A stretch of 64,000 bases of DNA from Chitinophaga parva (GTDB taxonomy: Bacteria; Bacteroidota; Bacteroidia; Chitinophagales; Chitinophagaceae): positions 1,116,001 to 1,180,000 of the forward strand of contig NZ_QCYK01000001.1 in NCBI RefSeq assembly GCF_003071345.1. The letters are read 5' to 3'. Positions 51,201 to 59,918 of this stretch are shown here, one piece after another (positions within the stretch are counted from its first letter, which is position 1; every line of letters begins with the position of its first letter). The notes below the pieces were generated by a model. That model was given only the letters and a program-made list of their open reading frames with translations. It did no database searches and was not told where the DNA came from. A program made the translations under genes and the position numbers.

Positions 51201-51596
51201 CTCAAACAACGCTTCCGGGTAAGACACCAGCACTTTTTTGTGGGCCTGGGTACCGGAGAAGCGCATGAGGGCTTCGGTGCGCAACATACTATGGCTGTTG
51301 TTAAACTCCGAGAATATGCCTGTTTTCTTGAAAGAGTCTGGGAAGTAGAAAATATCGAGGGCCTGGCTCAGGTGTTCCAGGTCGTTCTGGAAATAGGCGG
51401 CTTCCTCTTTGTCGTTGAGAATAAAAAGATGGTTGGCATCAGATTGTGCCCAGGTACCTACGGATACGAATGATGCGGCGCTGCCATGTAAGCCGGTGAG
51501 CTGGAAATATTGCGGATCGGGCATATGTATCCCTTTCACCAGCGTTTGCAGGCGGGTATCACGTTGGTACAGTTGTAAAACGGCCTGTAGATTCAT
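48231..51596 (-). CDS. mfd: Transcription-repair coupling factor
   Basis: 1121 residues from the ATG at 51596 (MNLQAVLQLYQRDTRL). Mfd removes RNA polymerase stalled at DNA lesions and recruits UvrA. Domains in order are a UvrB-like N-terminus, the CarD-like RNA polymerase interaction domain (GDYVTHIDHGVGVYSGLQKI), then the helicase with Walker A VCGDVGFGKTEVAVRAA, DEEQ box VVDEEQKFGV, motif III LTATPIPRTL and the TRG motif region. The C-terminal TRCF domain is present. The open frame continues 36 bp upstream, but the -7-like box there argues for the ATG at 51596. Confidence 0.97.
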   Translation of the reverse strand: MNLQAVLQLYQRDTRLQTLVKGIHMPDPQYFQLTGLHGSAASFVSVGTWAQSDANHLFILNDKEEAAYFQNDLEHLSQALDIFYFPDSFKKTGIFSEFNNSHSMLRTEALMRFSGTQAHKKVLVSYPEALFEKVAGAKAYNANMVQLKVGDVLKIDPLLEKLVQWGFEHADFVYEPGQYAVRGGILDIYSFGNDKPYRIELFGDDIDSIRLFDPESQLSERKLTQVTLIANMDTHAADHLKTSLLEFLPANTVVWMKDPQYIREVLQTMEIRLADWLATGNSTRTTDEETLHLKESDFVPAGELFRQILEHHCIIFGSKPLPEDGLRNVQPLAFDTSDQPVFNRQFDMLIKDLAKHNANKYTLFIFAENPRQLERLRSIFEDLKADFVFYPIPTPISAGYIDHAQKILVYTDHQIFQRYHKFKLKQAYNKNKALTLKTLRELQSGDYVTHIDHGVGVYSGLQKIEVNGKMQEAIRIVYKNNDLLYVNINSLHKISKYTGKEGQEPRVNKLGSDAWDKLKEKAKTQVKDIAKDLIKLYAARKAQQGFAHQPDTYLQTELEASFLYEDTPDQSKAVADVKRDMESSSPMDRLVCGDVGFGKTEVAVRAAFKSVVDGKQAAVLVPTTILAFQHYKTFSDRLKDFPCTVDYLNRFKSAKQKKETLQRLAEGKIDIIVGTHALLSKDVKFKDLGVLVVDEEQKFGVSAKEKLKQWKVNVDTLTLTATPIPRTLQFSLMGARDLSIINTPPPNRQPIETEVHVFDQELIRDAIYYETERGGQVYFIHNRVQGLREMAGLIQGLCPDLSIGTAHGQLEGHELETVIMDFIDRKYDVLVCTNIVESGVDISNANTIIINNAHHFGLSDLHQLRGRVGRSNKKAFCYLLAPPISSLPADSRKRLQTLEQHSELGSGFQIAMRDLDIRGAGNLLGGEQSGFIAEIGFDMYQKILDEAIRELKHTDFKELFKDQIEEKKDFVSDCTIDTDLEILIPDSYVESIQERLNLYQELDNIETEEKLKAFEASLADRFGPIPAPVYDLFTTIRCRWCAIKLGFEKMILKDETLRCYFINNPDSPYFESPTFNHILHYIQTRTNNAKLKQAGKNFLLTATRIKSMTELYDLISGMAKR

Positions 51597-51603
51597 GAAG
51601 ACG

Positions 51604-51611
51604 CAAAGATA
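51604..51611 (-). promoter_or_regulatory. Putative -7 element of mfd
   Basis: The minus strand reads TATCTTTG (TAnnTTTG), ending 7 bp before the mfd ATG; the predicted transcript would have almost no leader. Confidence 0.45.
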
Positions 51612-51701
51612 CTGTATTTCACTGGCACACAAATAGCCTGCCGGCCGCGGTGTGAATGGCTGCGGTATGACAAACTTAACAGGATGGAAACAGGAAAGAG
51701 C

Positions 51702-52202
51702 TTATTTACCGTCAATGATATACTTCCCCGGGAAGTGACGCTGCAGCAGGTCCATGAAATCCGCCCGGGACTCCGGTGTTTGAAAGGCGCTGAGCGGGAT
51801 GAGGAAAAAGGATTTCTTATCGCGGTAGAGGTAAATGAACTTTTGGGTTTCCACCACCTGGGAAAAGCGCTGCCAGCCTACGGAGCGGTCGCCGCCCTCG
51901 CTGGTGGTGATGGTCATGCCTTCCTCGTTTACACGGAGGCGGATGTTGTCCTGGAAAGTAGCGGCCTTGTTGTAAGTGGATACAGGCAGCAGGTACCAGA
52001 AGCTCCATACAATGAGGATGGTCATGCCCGTAACGCCGGCCAGGGCGCCACGGTTCACCACATGGAACAGGTATCCTGCGATGGTGAACAATATGAATAT
52101 GAGTAAGGTAACTTGGAAAACGCGAACTTCTCCGCGGTGCAAAAAGTGATACCGTAAGGCATTCAGCACCTCATTCTTTTTGTAATTAAACTCCAGATGC
52201 AT
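51702..52202 (-). CDS. YcxB-like membrane protein
   Basis: 166 residues from the ATG at 52202 (MHLEFNYKKNEVLNALRYHFL). Two adjacent membrane helices (about 33-52 and 58-76) are followed by a soluble YcxB-like C-terminal domain: FQDNIRLRVNEEGMTITTSEGGDRSVGWQRFSQVVETQKFIYLYRDKKSFFLIP. The family is widespread and uncharacterised. It follows a secreted hypothetical gene by 30 bp on the same strand, so they likely form a two-gene unit. Confidence 0.85.
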   Translation of the reverse strand: MHLEFNYKKNEVLNALRYHFLHRGEVRVFQVTLLIFILFTIAGYLFHVVNRGALAGVTGMTILIVWSFWYLLPVSTYNKAATFQDNIRLRVNEEGMTITTSEGGDRSVGWQRFSQVVETQKFIYLYRDKKSFFLIPLSAFQTPESRADFMDLLQRHFPGKYIIDGK

Positions 52203-52232
52203 GGCAACTCCATTCTGTACGCGCAATACAGC

Positions 52233-52739
52233 TTATTTGGTGAGCGAAAAGGACATCGGGCTTTCGATGTCGTCCCGGGTGGATACGGGCGCAAATTTCC
52301 TGTGACTGTTGGCAGCGGTGTTTTTCTTACCGTTTATCAGGTCTTCCTCGCTAAGGCCGGGGAAGTTGTTTTTGATGAACTGGAGGTATTGCTGGAGGAT
52401 TTTAGGATCTACTTTGAAGTGGAACATCAGTTCCTTGCCGCAGGCGTTCAGGGTTTGGGCATTGGTGCCGTTCTTATTGGCCTGGAGGTACCATTTATAA
52501 AGGTCTACCACGGCCTGTTCAAACTCCTGCTGGTCCAGCCGGGTCTGGGGGGCCTCATGGGTTACCACACCGGCGGTGGGCAGTATCCAGAGCAAGTCCT
52601 CCACGCGGGGCGTGGGCTTGGCGGCGGTAGCCTTCGGATTTCCATGATCTTCATTGTTGTCGCCCGGGGCAATGCCCTTAGCCGCAGCCGTGCCCACGAG
52701 TGCGGACAGGAACAACAGTATGGCCAACAAATGTTTCAT
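52233..52739 (-). CDS. Secreted protein of unknown function
   Basis: 168 residues with a clean signal peptide (MKHLLAILLFLSALVGTAAA). The mature protein begins with a polar linker and then a helical region: LDQQEFEQAVVDLYKWYLQANKNG and DPKILQQYLQFIKNNFPGLSEEDL. There is no lipobox and no recognisable enzyme motif, and a single cysteine (ACGKEL). It precedes the YcxB-like gene by 30 bp. I do not recognise a family. Confidence 0.8.
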   Translation of the reverse strand: MKHLLAILLFLSALVGTAAAKGIAPGDNNEDHGNPKATAAKPTPRVEDLLWILPTAGVVTHEAPQTRLDQQEFEQAVVDLYKWYLQANKNGTNAQTLNACGKELMFHFKVDPKILQQYLQFIKNNFPGLSEEDLINGKKNTAANSHRKFAPVSTRDDIESPMSFSLTK

Positions 52740-52846
52740 GGGAGATTAGATTTTGCCGACTAAAATTACAAAATATAATTTTACAATTAACAATTTCTTG
52801 ACCGGCGAACCGGGCTTTAATGTTAAATAGTGTTATCATTACCCAC

Positions 52847-53530
52847 ATGAAGAAAAAAGCCCTGATGAACTGGAGCAGTGGCAAGGATGCCGCCTATGCC
52901 CTCTGGCAGGTATTGCAGGCGGGCAGCCACCAGGTGGATTTCCTCTTTACCACGTTGAGCGCTGCCTACCGGCGGGTGTCCATGCACGGCCTGTCTGAAG
53001 CCCTGCTGGACGCCCAGGCCGCACGGGTAGGCATTCCCCTGCGCAAGGCCTGGCTGCCGGAGCAGGCCGGCCTGGAAGATTACAACGCGATCATGGGGCA
53101 GGAGATGGCATTCATGCGGGACCAGGGCATCAGCACGTCCATCTTTGGCGATATTTTCCTGGAAGACCTGAAGCAATACCGGGAGCGCCAGCTGGAGCAG
53201 GTGGGTATGGAAGGCGTGTTCCCGCTCTGGAAGCGGGATAGCCGTGCCCTGGTGGAGGCCATGATCGCGGATGGGTTTAAGGCGGTAGTGGTGTGTGTGA
53301 ATGCGGACCTTCTCCCCGCCCACTTCACCGGCCGGGTCATAGATGCCGCGTTCCTGGCCGATCTTCCGGAGGGAGTGGATCCTTGCGGGGAGAATGGGGA
53401 GTTTCATTCTTTCGTAGTGGATGGGCCGTTGTTTTCCAGCCCGGTGCCTTACCGGGTGGGCCAGGTAGAGGAGCGGAGCTATGGAGAACAACACCGGTTC
53501 TTTTTCAGGGAGTTGCTGCTGGGGGAATGA
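52847..53530 (+). CDS. Dph6-related ATP pyrophosphatase (diphthine--ammonia ligase family)
   Basis: 227 residues from the ATG at 52847. The PP-loop NWSSGKDAAYALWQV is at the N-terminus (MKKKALMNWSSGKD), as in adenine-nucleotide alpha-hydrolases that adenylate a substrate. The family signature continues with LFTTLSAAYRRVSMHGLSEALLDAQAARVGIPL and the C-terminal GVDPCGENGEFHSFVVDGPLF, characteristic of the diphthamide synthetase Dph6/MJ0570 group. Bacteria do not make diphthamide on EF-G, so the substrate must be something else. It is transcribed alone and has a bidirectional terminator at its end. Confidence 0.88.
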   Translation: MKKKALMNWSSGKDAAYALWQVLQAGSHQVDFLFTTLSAAYRRVSMHGLSEALLDAQAARVGIPLRKAWLPEQAGLEDYNAIMGQEMAFMRDQGISTSIFGDIFLEDLKQYRERQLEQVGMEGVFPLWKRDSRALVEAMIADGFKAVVVCVNADLLPAHFTGRVIDAAFLADLPEGVDPCGENGEFHSFVVDGPLFSSPVPYRVGQVEERSYGEQHRFFFRELLLGE

Positions 53531-53552
53531 TCTCCGGCTAACAGGCAAAAGA

Positions 53553-53590
53553 AAACCCACCAGGCATATTGTTATTGCCCGGTGGGTTGT
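53553..53590. terminator. Bidirectional terminator between the Dph6-like and aquaporin genes
   Basis: An AAACCCACCAGGCA/TGCCCGGTGGGTT stem with an A-rich left flank and GTTGTTAC on the right, placed between convergent genes. Confidence 0.75.
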
Positions 53591-53619
53591 TACTTTATCC
53601 GATGTGCGGTAAGCTGTTT

Positions 53620-54339
53620 TTAATTAGCCTGTCCCTTATCCGACAACTGGAGCAAATGTTTATATAACAAACCTCCCACCAAAGCACCGGCAATAGGCGC
53701 CACCCAGAACAGCCATAACTGCGGAAGGAAGCCGCCCCCGGCAAACAATGCCTGGGAAGTAGACCGTGCGGGGTTCACAGAAGTATTGGTAATGGGAATG
53801 CTGATCAGGTGAATGAGGGTTAAACACAGGCCTATGGCCAGTCCTGTGAGTTCCTTGCTTGCAAACTTGTCTGACGCGCCGCAGATCACCAGCAGGAAAA
53901 AGCAGGTGAGCACAAATTCTGCAATGAAAGCTGCCACCAGGGAATAGCCGTGGGGCGACAGGTCGCCGTAACCATTGGCTGCAAATGCGCCTGGCTTGGT
54001 GTTGTCTATCACAAAGGGCGTGACATTGTGGGTAACGATCACATACAGCACCGCTGCTGCCAGCACAGCCCCTACCAGCTGCGAAATAATATAAGGGAGC
54101 ACCTGGTTGCCCGGAAAACGGCCTGCTGCCGCCAGCCCGATGGAAACCGCAGGGTTAAAGTGCCCGCCGGAGATATGTCCTACACCGTAGGCCATGGTGA
54201 CCACCGTGAGGCCAAAAGCGAGGGCCACGCCGGCATAGCCAATGCCAAGGCCCGGGATGCCCGCGGCAAAAAGGGCGCTGCCGCAACCGCCAAATACCAG
54301 CCAAAAAGTACCAAAGAATTCTGCCAGGTAATTTCTCAT
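53620..54339 (-). CDS. aqpZ: Aquaporin Z-type MIP channel
   Basis: A 239-residue channel with six helices and two half-helices. The two NPA motifs are [11 protein letters not shown] (62-64) and [11 protein letters not shown] in the second half. The selectivity-filter arginine follows the second NPA (NPAR), as in AqpZ, which favours water over glycerol. The N-terminus [26 protein letters not shown] is the AqpZ start. It is preceded by an 850-bp AT-rich gap that should contain its promoter. Confidence 0.95.
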   Translation of the reverse strand: MRNYLAEFFGTFWLVFGGCGSALFAAGIPGLGIGYAGVALAFGLTVVTMAYGVGHISGGHFNPAVSIGLAAAGRFPGNQVLPYIISQLVGAVLAAAVLYVIVTHNVTPFVIDNTKPGAFAANGYGDLSPHGYSLVAAFIAEFVLTCFFLLVICGASDKFASKELTGLAIGLCLTLIHLISIPITNTSVNPARSTSQALFAGGGFLPQLWLFWVAPIAGALVGGLLYKHLLQLSDKGQAN

Positions 54340-55141
54340 AAAGGATGTGGTTTAGGGGTGAATGAGTTAGTGAAAGGTAAACAATTGTTACATACGAATT
54401 GTTCGCAGCCTGGCCGGCGGCTGTATTTTCCTGAAAACAACTGCCTGCTCAGGTAGCTACTTTTTCCAGGAGGAACAGCCTGTTCAAGCGACGGTTACGC
54501 CTTCCCGGAAACAACGGTATCTCCTCCAGGCGCCAGCCTTCCCCCAAAAACAAAAGCAATGGACTAGCCATTGCTTTCGAGAGTCATTTACATGCATGAA
54601 GAATCATGCGGTGTAGGATATTTGGTTTTTCATAGGACAGTAACCATAAAAATTAATACAGTTCAAATATAGATAATATGTTCATTCTTCAATGAAAGGG
54701 TGCAATAATTAGATGAAAAATAAAATTTATGATGAAATGCAATATGGAAGAGAAGAAACAAAAGGTTCTGTTAACAAACGATTAACAATCGTTGAAGAAG
54801 CTTTTGAACACCAATAAAGTAGGAAATGAAAAAAGGGGAAAGTGTAGTGCGGGCTAAAAGAGTAAGGGCACCTGGAAAGGCGCCCTCAATTTGTTACTAT
54901 CCTATGAAAACCCTATTTGAATACAAATGTAAGTGCATGTTTTGTCTGGTGGAAATTTTCGGTCCCGAATAACAAATCGTTAACAAATTTCAATCTCAAA
55001 TTGTTTATTGTCAAATAGTTAGTGGAAGCTTGTAAATGCTGTTAACAAACTGTGAAGGCAACCGGTTAACAACCAATCACCTGTTTTCTACCCCCGTTTG
55101 TAGCCGGTTTACTACTGCGTTACTTAAGCATGCCAAAAATA
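54340..55141. other. AT-rich intergenic region with repeated GTTAACAA words
   Basis: About 800 bp without a convincing gene, clearly richer in A+T than its surroundings. It holds a perfect 10-bp hairpin AAAGCAATGG-N5-CCATTGCTTT (54553-54577) and four copies of GTTAACAA in the same orientation at 54770, 54979, 55041 and 55065, with ATTAACAA at 54781. A 34-codon ATG frame (54713-54817) exists but lacks support. It may be a regulatory region or a site of past insertion. Confidence 0.55.
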
Positions 55142-55178
55142 AAAAAGGCCGTTTCCTGGGTAGAAAACGGCCTTTTTA
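55142..55178. terminator. Terminator of nrdJ (bidirectional)
   Basis: An AAAAAGGCCGTTT/AAACGGCCTTTTT stem with A and T runs on both sides, 13 bp beyond the nrdJ stop on the minus strand. Confidence 0.88.
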
Positions 55179-55190
55179 TTTAGTAGTAAC

Positions 55191-58100
55191 TTAACTACAT
55201 CCCATGCTATTGCCACAGTTCAGGCATTTATAACAGGTGCCGGAGCGCACGGTGATGTGCCCACAGGTATTGCAGGCCGGGGCATCACTTTGCATACTGC
55301 GGAGATAGTCTTGTGTATGCGTTTCTGTATGGGTGTGGCCATGACTGGTGGTGGTTTTCAGCGCAGGCTGGGCGGCGTTGTGGGCGTGCGTGCCGGTATG
55401 TGGGGTAGCCTGGGGGCCGGAGGCTGTGTTAATGCCGGCGGGGGCACCGCCTGGCGTTATGGCGCCGGTGGCAAGGTTTACCATCGTCACCCGCACGTTA
55501 GAGAGCTCTGGGTCTACCTCATCTTCCACTTCCGGGAGCACATGCACCAGGTCCTGGCGGTCCAGGTATTCGTAGCCCAGCACGCGGAAGATATAATCAA
55601 TGAGGGAGGTGGCAGACCGGATATTGGGGTGGTCTACCATGCCTGCGGGTTCAAAGCGGGTGAAAACGAACTTGTCCACAAACTCTTCGAGCGGCACGCC
55701 ATATTGCAGGCCTACGGAGACCGCTATGGCAAAGCAGTTCATGAGGCTGCGCAGGGTAGAGCCTTCCTTGGCCAGGTCTATGAAGATCTCGCCCAGGGTG
55801 CCATCATTATACTCCCCGGTGCGCAGGAAGATGGCCTGCCCGCCCACTTTGGCTTTCTGGGTAAAGCCGCGGCGCTTGGCCGGGAGCGATTTGCGCTCCA
55901 CGATGCGGGATAACTGGCGTTTCAGTGTAGTGTCCTCGCTGGCCATGAGGCGTTTTTGCACTTCGCCCAGCAGGTCATCAATGGTGAGATCGTGCAGGGC
56001 TACGGCTGCCGCAGGGGCCTCTTCGGTGGCTGCTGCATCTGCCTTTTTCTTTTTGTCAGACTTATTGCTCAGGGGCTGGCTCATTTTGGACCCATCGCGG
56101 TAAAGGGCGCAGGCTTTGAGGCCCAGCTGCCAGCTAAGCATATAGGAATCAGCAATTTCTTCAATGGTGGCCTCGTGAGGCAGGTTGATGGTCTTGGAGA
56201 TAGCCCCGGAAATAAAGGGCTGGGCGGCCGCCATCATGCGGATGTGGCCATGGGCGTGGATGTAACGCTGGCCTATCTTCCCGCATTTATTAGCGCAGTC
56301 AAACACCGGCAGGTGCTCTTCGCGCAGGAAGGGCGCGCCTTCCACGGTCATGGTGCCGCATACAAAAGCGTTGGCCGCTTCTACCTGTTCTTCCGTAAAG
56401 CCCAGTGCTTCCAGCAGGCTGAAATCCATATTAAAGTACTGTTCCGGTGTAAAGCCCAGCCGCTGCAGGCATTCTTCACCCAGGGTGTACACGTTGAAGA
56501 TGAAAGAAATATCAAACGTGGATACGGCTGCGGCATCCAGTTTCTTCAGCTCCTCACCCAGGAACCCTTTTTCACTCAGGGTCTGGTGGTTAATGTAAGG
56601 CGCGCCGGCAAAATTGCCCGTACCCTTTGCATAATCCACGATGGCGCGGATCTCATGCGGGCGGTAACCCAGGTTGTTCAGCGCCGTGGGAATGCTTTGG
56701 TTAATGATCTTAAAATAGCCACCACCGCTCAGTTTTTTGAACTTCACCAGGGCAAAGTCCGGCTCTACGCCAGTGGTATCACAATCCATCACCAGGCCTA
56801 TGGTGCCGGTGGGTGCAATCACCGTGGTTTGTGCATTGCGGTATCCATGCAGTTCTCCTTGCTTCACGGCCTCGTCCCAGGCCTTGGTGGCGGCTTTCAG
56901 CAGGTAATCGGGGCAGTAGCGGGCATTGATGCCGAGGGGTTTTATCTCCAGGCCTTCATAGGCATCTGCAGCATCATAGGCAGCGGCGCGGTGGTTGCGC
57001 ATCACGCGGAGCATGTGGGCTTTGTTGGCCTCGTATTCCGGGAAAGCGCCCAGGTGGGCGGCCATTTCCGCGGAGGTTTTGTAAGCAACGCCGGTCATGA
57101 TGGCGGTGATGGCGCCGGCTATGCCGCGGGCAGCCTCACTGTCGTACGGGATGCCGCTTACCATGAGCATGGAGCCCAGGTTTGCATAGCCGAGGCCCAG
57201 GGTGCGGTAATCGTAGCTCAGCTGGGCTACTTCCGGCGAGGGAAACTGGGCCATGAGCACGGATATTTCCAGCACTACGGTCCACAGGCGCACCGTGTAT
57301 TCAAAGCCACCTACATCAAAAGTGTTGTTGTTTTCCTCGTAAAAGCGGCGCAGGTTCACAGAGGCCAGGTTGCATGCGGTGTTGTCGAGGAACATGTATT
57401 CAGAACAGGGGTTGGAGGCGCGGATGGGCCCTCCTTCCGGGCAGGTATGCCACTCATTGATGGTGGTATCGTACTGGGTACCCGGATCGGCGCAGCGCCA
57501 GGCGGCGTAAGCAATCTGGTTCCACATGTCCGCCGCCTTCACTGTTTTCATGGTTTTGCCGGTGGTACGGGCTTTCAGCTCCCAGTCGTCTCCCGCTTCC
57601 AGTTTACGGAAAAAGCTGTTGGGAATGCGTACAGAGTTATTGGAGTTCTGACCGGATACGGTGCGGTAGGCTTCTCCTTCATAATCAGAAGAATAACCGG
57701 CGGCAATAAGGGCGCCTACTTTTTTTTCTTCTTCTACTTTCCAGTTAATGAAGTCCAGGATCTCCGGGTGGTCCAGGTCCAGGCACACCATCTTGGCGGC
57801 GCGGCGGGTAGTGCCACCGGATTTAATGGCGCCTGCGGCGCGGTCGCCTATTTTCAGGAAGCTCATTAACCCGCTGGAAGTGCCGCCCCCGGCCAGTTTC
57901 TCCCCTTCGCCCCGGATCTGGGAGAAGTTAGTACCCACGCCGGAGCCGTATTTAAAGATGCGGGCTTCGCGGGTCCAGAGGTCCATGATACCGCCTTCGT
58001 TCACCAGGTCATCCTTTACGCTGAGGATGAAGCAGGCATGGGGCTGGGGACGTTCGTAGGCAGAGGTAGATTTTTCCAGCTTGCCGGTGTTTTGGTCTAC

Positions 58101-58580
58101 ATAATAATGGCCCTGCGGCTGGCCGGTGATGCCGTAGCTTTCATGCAGGCCGGTATTGAACCACTGCGGTGAGTTGGGCACGCAGGCCTGGTTCAGCATG
58201 CAGTACACCAGCTCGTCGTAAAACACCTGGGCATCGGTGGCGGAAGCAAAGTAATGGTAGCGTTCGCCCCAGACCTTCCAGCAGTTGGCCATGCGGTGTA
58301 CCACCTGTTTTACCGAGGTTTCACGGCCCAGGCTACCATCCGGCTGGGGCACGCCTGCGCGGCGGAAATATTTCTGGGCCAGGATGTCCGTCGCGATCTG
58401 CGACCATCCTTTGGGCACTTCCACATTGTTCATTTCAAAAACGGTGTCGCCGCTGGGATTGCGGATCACCGAGGTGCGTAGCTCGTACTCGAATTGGTCA
58501 AACGGACCTTGACGGTCATTGGTAAAGTGCCGGGAAAAGGTAAGCCCGGAACCGGCTTTGGTATTGCTTTTACTGCCCAT
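55191..58580 (-). CDS. nrdJ: Adenosylcobalamin-dependent (class II) ribonucleoside-diphosphate reductase
   Basis: 1129 residues from the ATG at 58580. The frame continues to a GTG at 58694, but those 38 residues lack family similarity. It reduces ribonucleotides to deoxyribonucleotides using a B12-generated thiyl radical. Active-site features include [33 protein letters not shown] and the reducing C-terminus. A TSCPD-like domain ([18 protein letters not shown]) precedes a C-terminal zinc ribbon (CNTCGHITV ... [13 protein letters not shown]). I do not see a cobalamin riboswitch upstream. Three DnaA-box matches lie about 107-144 bp before the ATG. It stands alone with a strong terminator. Confidence 0.95.
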   Translation of the reverse strand: MGSKSNTKAGSGLTFSRHFTNDRQGPFDQFEYELRTSVIRNPSGDTVFEMNNVEVPKGWSQIATDILAQKYFRRAGVPQPDGSLGRETSVKQVVHRMANCWKVWGERYHYFASATDAQVFYDELVYCMLNQACVPNSPQWFNTGLHESYGITGQPQGHYYVDQNTGKLEKSTSAYERPQPHACFILSVKDDLVNEGGIMDLWTREARIFKYGSGVGTNFSQIRGEGEKLAGGGTSSGLMSFLKIGDRAAGAIKSGGTTRRAAKMVCLDLDHPEILDFINWKVEEEKKVGALIAAGYSSDYEGEAYRTVSGQNSNNSVRIPNSFFRKLEAGDDWELKARTTGKTMKTVKAADMWNQIAYAAWRCADPGTQYDTTINEWHTCPEGGPIRASNPCSEYMFLDNTACNLASVNLRRFYEENNNTFDVGGFEYTVRLWTVVLEISVLMAQFPSPEVAQLSYDYRTLGLGYANLGSMLMVSGIPYDSEAARGIAGAITAIMTGVAYKTSAEMAAHLGAFPEYEANKAHMLRVMRNHRAAAYDAADAYEGLEIKPLGINARYCPDYLLKAATKAWDEAVKQGELHGYRNAQTTVIAPTGTIGLVMDCDTTGVEPDFALVKFKKLSGGGYFKIINQSIPTALNNLGYRPHEIRAIVDYAKGTGNFAGAPYINHQTLSEKGFLGEELKKLDAAAVSTFDISFIFNVYTLGEECLQRLGFTPEQYFNMDFSLLEALGFTEEQVEAANAFVCGTMTVEGAPFLREEHLPVFDCANKCGKIGQRYIHAHGHIRMMAAAQPFISGAISKTINLPHEATIEEIADSYMLSWQLGLKACALYRDGSKMSQPLSNKSDKKKKADAAATEEAPAAAVALHDLTIDDLLGEVQKRLMASEDTTLKRQLSRIVERKSLPAKRRGFTQKAKVGGQAIFLRTGEYNDGTLGEIFIDLAKEGSTLRSLMNCFAIAVSVGLQYGVPLEEFVDKFVFTRFEPAGMVDHPNIRSATSLIDYIFRVLGYEYLDRQDLVHVLPEVEDEVDPELSNVRVTMVNLATGAITPGGAPAGINTASGPQATPHTGTHAHNAAQPALKTTTSHGHTHTETHTQDYLRSMQSDAPACNTCGHITVRSGTCYKCLNCGNSMGCS

Positions 58581-58686
58581 GACGAAGGATTTATAATGAG
58601 GTGTATTAAAGAGTATGGTGTCTAAAGGACTGGTCACTTGAGGTGATTTTAAAGTTAAATTAGAAATAGTGGCATATTCCTTTTTC

Positions 58687-58724
58687 TTATCCACAGGCTG
58701 TGCATAAGCACAGGGTGTGCATAA
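58687..58724. promoter_or_regulatory. Cluster of three DnaA-box-like sites upstream of nrdJ
   Basis: TTATCCACA at 58687-58695 on the plus strand, then TGTGCATAA at 58699-58707 and again at 58716-58724 (TTATGCACA on the minus strand). All three match TTATNCACA without mismatch. The second and third are 17 bp apart. They lie in the nrdJ leader region (divergent from the GGGP synthase gene). Confidence 0.65.
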
Positions 58725-58957
58725 GACTGGGTTTAAACTTCAAAAAACGTGCGGAAAGAAGGATTTTTAAAAGCCCGGCATTACATTTGACGGGAAAATG
58801 CGGGAGCCCTGTGATGCCGAACAATTACGAAACCGGTGGGTTTATATCGTAGCAGCAGGCTATACAAGCCGCTGGCAATCAAATCTAAATCTGGAGAAGG
58901 AAAGCAGGCCTGCACCGCTGTATTTATCAGGCAACTAGCTATTTAACAAAAAATCAA

Positions 58958-58965
58958 TACATTTG
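58958..58965 (+). promoter_or_regulatory. Putative -7 element of the GGGP synthase gene
   Basis: TACATTTG (TAnnTTTG), 14 bp before the ATG at 58980. Confidence 0.45.
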
Positions 58966-58979
58966 TCTCAACCGGAACA

Positions 58980-59747
58980 ATGTCCATTTTAATGCAAAAA
59001 GTTTACAACTCGTTCGTAGAAAAGAAAGCCAAAGGGGCGAAAGCCTTTGCGGTGCTTATAGACCCGGACAAGGTAACACCGCAGAGTGTGGGTGCCCTGG
59101 CCACAAAGTGCGTGGACGCGAAAGTGGATTATTTGTACCTGGGAGGCAGCCTGGTGGTTACCGAGCACCTGGACGAGGTGATACAGCAATTGAAGGCCCA
59201 CTGCGATATCCCGGTGGTATTGTTTCCCGGCAGTCCTTCCCAGGTGTCACGCTACGCGGATGCCCTTTTATATTTATCACTGATCTCCGGCCGCAACCCC
59301 GAGCTGCTCATTGGCCAGCACGTAGTGAGTGCTGCCGCGGTGAAGAAAAGCGGGTTGGAAGTAATGTCCACCGGTTACATGGTAGTTGATGGCGGGGCGC
59401 CTACTACGGTGTCCTATATCAGTAATACTGCGCCTATCCCGGCAGACAAGGATGATATTGCTTTATGTACTGCTTTGGCCGGTGAGATGCTGGGGCTGAA
59501 GCTGATCTATATGGATGCGGGCAGTGGTGCGCGGAAGCCCATTCCCGAAAGCATGATACAGCGGGTGAGCAGCCATGTGGGCATCCCCGTGATCGTGGGT
59601 GGCGGTATTAAGGACCCGGAAAAGGCGTACCTGAACTGCAAGGCTGGTGCGGATGTGATCGTGGTGGGAAATGCGATCGAGAAAGATGCGTCCCTGATCA
59701 AGGAAATTGCCAATGCAGTGCATACTTCCAAGGTAGGAGTGAAATAA
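58980..59747 (+). CDS. Geranylgeranylglyceryl (prenylglyceryl) phosphate synthase, PcrB/GGGPS family
   Basis: A 255-residue TIM-barrel prenyltransferase. The phosphate/substrate motifs FAVLIDPDKVTPQSV, GGSLVVTEHLDEVI, VVLFPGSPSQVS, YLSLISGRNPELLIGQHV and IYMDAGSGARKPIP with VIVGGGIKDPEKA are all present. The family forms an ether between a polyprenyl diphosphate and glycerol 1-phosphate. Bacteroidota members are known as group II GGGPS enzymes, and what they do in bacteria is unclear because G1P supply is not evident. Its -7 box is divergent from the nrdJ region, sharing a 400-bp spacer. Confidence 0.92.
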   Translation: MSILMQKVYNSFVEKKAKGAKAFAVLIDPDKVTPQSVGALATKCVDAKVDYLYLGGSLVVTEHLDEVIQQLKAHCDIPVVLFPGSPSQVSRYADALLYLSLISGRNPELLIGQHVVSAAAVKKSGLEVMSTGYMVVDGGAPTTVSYISNTAPIPADKDDIALCTALAGEMLGLKLIYMDAGSGARKPIPESMIQRVSSHVGIPVIVGGGIKDPEKAYLNCKAGADVIVVGNAIEKDASLIKEIANAVHTSKVGVK

Positions 59748-59788
59748 AATAACAGCGTTGTCCCCGGAAAGGGGCAGGGTTTAAGATA

Positions 59789-59823
59789 TTCCCGGTTGCA
59801 GGATGCGGCCGGGATTTTTTTTT
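59789..59823 (+). terminator. Terminator of the GGGP synthase gene
   Basis: An ATTCCCGG/CCGGGAT-type stem followed by nine T. Confidence 0.8.
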
Positions 59824-59850
59824 ACACCAGGTGGGAGGCATTTTGGGGTC

Positions 59851-59891
59851 GCAACATCCCGTCTTGCATGGCAGGGCGGGATGTTGCTTTT
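59851..59891. terminator. Second hairpin between convergent genes
   Basis: A perfect 11-bp stem, GCAACATCCCG/CGGGATGTTGC, with a 15-nt loop, followed by TTTTAAC. It may protect the 3' end of either the GGGPS or the antiporter transcript. Confidence 0.65.
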
Positions 59892-59918
59892 AACAGATAA
59901 GGCCAGTTGAATGAGCTT

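Noticed and set aside
54713..54817. A 34-codon ORF (MKNKIYDEMQYGREETKG...) in the AT-rich gap
   Set aside because: No signal peptide, family or promoter, and codon use unlike neighbours; open by chance in AT-rich DNA.
58581..58694. N-terminal extension of nrdJ to a GTG start
   Set aside because: The 38 extra residues have no family similarity and would overlap a DnaA-box match; the ATG at 58580 is preferred.
58687..58724. Chromosomal replication origin
   Set aside because: Only three boxes, no neighbouring dnaA/dnaN or clear unwinding element; kept as a regulatory-site finding instead.
58581..58979. Cobalamin riboswitch upstream of nrdJ
   Set aside because: I could not find the B12 box or the conserved receptor core on the minus strand; a covariance-model search would settle it.
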